NCBI GenBank assembly: GCA_003232595.1
Contig: QIIJ01000494.1
Span: 1-8,889, forward strand
DNA from: Aurantimonadaceae bacterium
Lineage (GTDB): Bacteria > Pseudomonadota > Alphaproteobacteria > Rhizobiales > Rhizobiaceae
Reading direction: 5' to 3'
DNA length: 8,889 nt
The position numbers and the translations under genes were made by a program. How positions within the stretch are numbered: the stretch's first letter is position 1; the number at the start of each line of letters is the position of its first letter. Positions 6,245 through 8,889 of this stretch are shown one piece after another. The notes below the pieces were generated by a model. It was given only the letters and a program-made list of their open reading frames with translations, was not told the origin of the DNA and searched no databases.

Positions 6245-8370
6245 GGGAACAGTCGGCAGGGGACCAATTGCCGCCATTGCGCGATGATCTGGAGATTGTC
6301 AAAGGTTCTCCTATGGCTAATGGTGCGCCTTCGTGGGTGATATATGATCCGGTCAGCGAACGATATTTTGAGATTGGTCGAGAGGTTCTTGACCAGCTTT
6401 CCATGTGGAGCGTGGGTACTATAAACCGGCTGAGCGGGCTGTTGTTCAGCGAGTTGGGCCGCGAGGTCAGTGAAGATGATATCAAGTCTACAATCCACTT
6501 TCTGGTTTCAAATTCTCTGGTTCGAGATATTCCTGGCAACGACTACCGTGCTATTGTGGAAAAACAGGAGGAGATGAAGAAGTCGATCCTGTCCATGGTT
6601 ACCCACGGTTATCTTTTTTTCCGAATTCCCTTGTTTCGGCCGGATAGATTTTTGACGTTTACCTGGCCGTATGTACGATTTTTATTTACGAAAACATCTG
6701 TCGTATTTTTTGTTTTACTTGCAATTATCGGGTTTTATCTCACCTCGCGCCAATGGGACCAGTTTACCGGCACCTTCCAGTACATGCTCAGTATTGAGGG
6801 TTTTTTGATGTATGGATTGAGCCTGATATTTGTGAAATCCCTTCATGAACTGGGTCATGCCTTCATGGCGACGAAGTACGGCTTACGAGTACCGACAATC
6901 GGTATTGCGTTCATGGTGTTGATGCCGATTCTTTACACCGATACCAGTGCTGCGTGGCGGCTGCCTTCGCGCAGAAAGCGATTGATGATCGATGCTGCCG
7001 GTATATTCACCGAGTTGGCAATCGCAACGCTGGCTACCATCATTTGGGTATTTTTACCTGATGGCGGGCTGCGGCTTGCGGTTTTCACAATTGCGACTAC
7101 TGGATGGGTTAGCAGTCTGGCGGTCAATACCAACCCGTTCATGCGGTTTGATGGCTATTATATCCTTTCTGATTTCCTGGGTTTTCAAAACCTGCAGGAA
7201 CGCGGGTTCGAGATGGCCCGCTGGCGTTTGCGGGAATTGCTATTTGCCCCGAAACTGCCTCCACCGGAAATATTAAGTGTTCCGATGCGCAGAACTGTCA
7301 TTGTTCATGCCTGGGCTACATGGATATACCGGTTTTTCCTTTTCCTCGGGATCGCGCTTCTGGTTTATACATTTTTTATCAAAGTTGTTGGTATCCTCCT
7401 GTTTGTCGTTGAAATTATCTGGTTTATCCTTTTGCCGGTGTTTCGGGAACTGAAGAGGTGGTGGAAAATGCGGTCCAAATTGATGAAAACCAGACGCGCT
7501 GTGGTATCACTTGGCGTTCTCGGGCTGGTGGTGACTGCAGTATTGGTGCCATGGTCAACCCGCATTTCAATTCCCTCCGTCCTGATTGCAGAAGATGAAT
7601 TCAGGATTTATCCGCCCTATCCGGCAAAACTTGCAAAACTCTACGTTACTGAAGGCAAGACCGTTATGGCGGGTGATGTGCTTTTTCAGCTTGAGGCCCC
7701 GGTTCTGGACACCAAATTTTTCAGCGCCCGCGAACGGGCTGCGCTGATTAAGGCGAGAATAGACCGGATTGGTTCGGATGATCGAGACAGGACCGAGCGC
7801 ATAGTTTTGATCAACAAACTTGCATCCATCAATGAAGAACTTCAGGGCCTCAAGCGCCTGTTGGATGAATTGAGTATCCGGGCTCAATTTGATGGAACAA
7901 TTGTTGATCTTGACCCGGAAATACAGACCGGAATGTGGATCAGCAACAAACAACCACTGGCCCTGCTGCACGGAAAGACCGGAGTCAGCATTAAAGGGTA
8001 TGTGGCAGAGGCCAATCTCTTTCGGTTTCGCGAAGGTGCTCAGGCCGCATTTTTTCCTGAAGACCCGGCCCTGGCCCGCATCTCCCTGAAAGTAGACCGA
8101 ATTTCCTATGCCGGGGCGGTTAAACTGGACGAACCTTATCTGGCGTTGCAATTTGGCGGTTCGATTGCAACGATCGATAATAATCTCCAGGAACTGATTC
8201 CCAAAGATGCATATTATGCGGTGCGATTGTTTCCTTCCAATGTAACACCAGATTGGCAGCCGCAAAATGCGGTTCGTGGCAATACAATCATTCAAGGAAC
8301 TCCAGAGAGTCTGTTTAACCGGGCAAAGCGCAGTGTTTTGCGTGTGCTTGTGCGGGAAGTCGGAATTTGA
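6229..8370 (+). CDS. PqqD-like / M50 (site-2 protease) metallopeptidase / HlyD fusion, multi-pass membrane protein
   Basis: Residues 30-103 resemble a PqqD-like winged-helix domain (SWVIYDPVSERYFEIG). A multi-pass M50 membrane peptidase core follows. It has the zinc motif HELGH at 206-210 and the second motif NPFMRFDGYY at 302-311, with Asp308 the expected third ligand. It also has the segment LYTDTSAAWRLPSRRKRLM, typical of the M50 members near peptide-export genes. Several membrane helices surround the core, at roughly 156-173, 188-211, 218-238, 253-276 and after 340. A further segment at 424-443 leads into a C-terminal adaptor-like domain with lipoyl half-motifs (AKLAKLYVTEGKTVMAGD; IRAQFDGTIVDLD). 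All catalytic residues are present, so it looks active. It could cleave a partner or substrate in the membrane, or serve mainly as the inner-membrane platform in place of an ABC exporter. It overlaps the previous gene by 16 bp, and the start codon has only a weak ribosome binding site. Confidence 0.92.
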   Translation: MDRILGEQSAGDQLPPLRDDLEIVKGSPMANGAPSWVIYDPVSERYFEIGREVLDQLSMWSVGTINRLSGLLFSELGREVSEDDIKSTIHFLVSNSLVRDIPGNDYRAIVEKQEEMKKSILSMVTHGYLFFRIPLFRPDRFLTFTWPYVRFLFTKTSVVFFVLLAIIGFYLTSRQWDQFTGTFQYMLSIEGFLMYGLSLIFVKSLHELGHAFMATKYGLRVPTIGIAFMVLMPILYTDTSAAWRLPSRRKRLMIDAAGIFTELAIATLATIIWVFLPDGGLRLAVFTIATTGWVSSLAVNTNPFMRFDGYYILSDFLGFQNLQERGFEMARWRLRELLFAPKLPPPEILSVPMRRTVIVHAWATWIYRFFLFLGIALLVYTFFIKVVGILLFVVEIIWFILLPVFRELKRWWKMRSKLMKTRRAVVSLGVLGLVVTAVLVPWSTRISIPSVLIAEDEFRIYPPYPAKLAKLYVTEGKTVMAGDVLFQLEAPVLDTKFFSARERAALIKARIDRIGSDDRDRTERIVLINKLASINEELQGLKRLLDELSIRAQFDGTIVDLDPEIQTGMWISNKQPLALLHGKTGVSIKGYVAEANLFRFREGAQAAFFPEDPALARISLKVDRISYAGAVKLDEPYLALQFGGSIATIDNNLQELIPKDAYYAVRLFPSNVTPDWQPQNAVRGNTIIQGTPESLFNRAKRSVLRVLVREVGI

Positions 8371-8380
8371 TTTTCCCGAC
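8353..8380 (+). terminator. Hairpin over the metallopeptidase stop codon (weak terminator or attenuator candidate)
   Basis: CGGGAA at 8353-8358 pairs perfectly with TTCCCG at 8373-8378. Alternatively GTCGG at 8359-8363 pairs with CCGAC at 8376-8380, extended by AA/TT with one bulge. The stem spans the TGA at 8368-8370. There is no T-run directly after it, so it is not a classical intrinsic terminator. It may only reduce read-through or protect the 3' end. Confidence 0.25.
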
Positions 8381-8511
8381 CTCCTGCCGAATAAAACACT
8401 ATTTTGTCGAATTTTGACAATTACTCCCGGGCAATCTTCTATTTCATGAAAAACCGTCCTATATGAATAGGCAAGTGTATTATTATTATGTGAATTCCAG
8501 GAGAATAAATT
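8371..8511 (+). promoter_or_regulatory. Gap before coiled-coil gene with -35-like box and small hairpins
   Basis: A consensus TTGACA lies at 8414-8419, followed after 18 bases by TCTATT (8438-8443, four of six to a -10 box). It overlaps a 5-bp stem TTGTC/GACAA (8404-8408 with 8416-8420). A second small stem CCTAT-ATGA-ATAGG is at 8458-8471, and an A/T-rich TATTATTATTATG run is at 8478-8490. The gene downstream could therefore have its own promoter, but this evidence is weak. Confidence 0.3.
8499..8503 (+). promoter_or_regulatory. Strong Shine-Dalgarno for the downstream gene
   Basis: AGGAG lies 8 bases before the ATG at 8512. It is the clearest ribosome binding site in the window and fixes that start. 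Confidence 0.75.
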
Positions 8512-8889
8512 ATGGCGGGCCTTCAAAAATTTGATGCTGAAATTGAAAAAACCAAACAGGTGGTCGAGGATATGCGAACGCGCCTCGATCAAAGTGGCAT
8601 TGTTTTGGAAAAGTTTGCTGAATCTGATACGATTGGCGAGACGGATTTTGATATTGAAAATGCCAGGATCAACGATGTGTTGCGGCAGCAGAAAGTCATG
8701 GAAGGCAATATTGCTGACCTGATTATCGGGCTGGAGGATGCCACAAACGTTTTTGGCTCTGAATTCGAAAGCATGAAGAGCTATTCGACCTGGGAAAGCA
8801 TTGTCAGTGTATTTTCGAAATCTTCCGCCCAGCGCATGCGCACAGACCGGGTTCGCAATATGTCGCTTGCCGGCAACCTGCAGGAATTG
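8512..8889 (+). CDS. Coiled-coil protein of unknown function (3' end outside window)
   Basis: The frame is open for 126 codons from the ATG at 8512 to the last base, with a strong AGGAG 8 bases upstream. The protein starts MAGLQKFDAEIEKTKQVVED. There is no signal peptide or membrane segment in this part, so it is probably cytoplasmic. Residues 3-85 are charged and heptad-like and predict long helices or coiled coil (FDAEIEKTKQVVEDMRTRLD; ENARINDVLRQQKVMEGNIA). From about residue 92 there is a distinct segment STWESIVSVFSKSSAQRM followed by basic residues, then NLQEL at the window end. I do not recognise a family. Same strand and proximity to the export operon suggest a related job such as a scaffold or regulator, but this is only inference. 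The strong ribosome binding site and the absence of a competing coding frame support a real gene. Confidence 0.8.
   Translation, partial: MAGLQKFDAEIEKTKQVVEDMRTRLDQSGIVLEKFAESDTIGETDFDIENARINDVLRQQKVMEGNIADLIIGLEDATNVFGSEFESMKSYSTWESIVSVFSKSSAQRMRTDRVRNMSLAGNLQEL

Noticed and set aside
7567..8592. A 341-codon open frame on the minus strand across the end of the metallopeptidase gene and the following gap
   Set aside because: It lies antisense to a clearly conserved HlyD-type domain and to the start of the next gene. Its translation is rich in His, Asn, Cys and Phe without recognisable domains, as expected for a reverse-strand shadow.
8800..8850. Similarity of the FSKSSAQRMR segment in the coiled-coil protein to the FFSRLAERRK motif of the channel tail
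   Set aside because: Only F-S-(K/R) and a later Arg agree, the flanking GF and the LA core are missing, and the proteins are expected in different compartments.
1..8889. Search by eye for CRISPR arrays, tRNA or rRNA genes, insertion sequences and attachment sites
   Set aside because: No regularly spaced direct repeats, RNA gene signatures, transposase-like proteins or terminal inverted repeats were seen; gaps are at most about 175 bp.

Overview
The window is a one-strand (+) gene cluster from a Gram-negative bacterium. Every complete gene encodes an envelope-spanning component: an outer-membrane channel, two inner-membrane/periplasmic adaptors and an inner-membrane M50 metallopeptidase fused to an adaptor domain. 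The proteins look proteobacterial in style, but nothing here fixes the class or genus. The first gene looks visibly more A/T-rich than the transport genes, as is common for large repetitive surface proteins.

Layout. (1) Bases 1-1451 hold the 3' end of a large repetitive surface or exported protein with cadherin-like/Ig-like (He_PIG/CADG type) domains; its 5' end lies outside the window. (2) A 139-bp gap with a small perfect palindrome and a weak promoter candidate leads to 1591-3663, a TolC-family outer-membrane channel lipoprotein. Its C-terminal tail of about 215 residues carries three copies of a KxGFFSRLAxRxK-like motif. (3) A 175-bp gap with a 14-bp perfect palindrome and two mutually exclusive long stems leads to a tight three-gene operon. 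The operon encodes a short HlyD-type adaptor (3839 or more probably 3860 to 4687), a HlyD-type adaptor with a cytoplasmic GAF-like domain (4691-6244), and a PqqD-like/M50 metallopeptidase/HlyD fusion (6229-8370). The genes are spaced by 3 bp and then overlap by 16 bp, so they are probably translationally coupled. (4) A 141-bp gap leads to the start of a coiled-coil protein of unknown function (8512 to beyond the window end) with a strong ribosome binding site.

How the parts fit. A giant adhesin-like substrate lies beside an outer-membrane channel, two adaptors and a membrane metallopeptidase-adaptor fusion. This resembles a type I secretion locus, but no ABC ATPase is encoded in the window; the multi-pass M50-HlyD fusion occupies the position an ABC exporter would hold. 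The most economical reading is an export or surface-assembly system for the repetitive protein, with the M50 protein as inner-membrane component or processing protease. Energy source, substrate and function of the downstream coiled-coil protein are not shown by the sequence.
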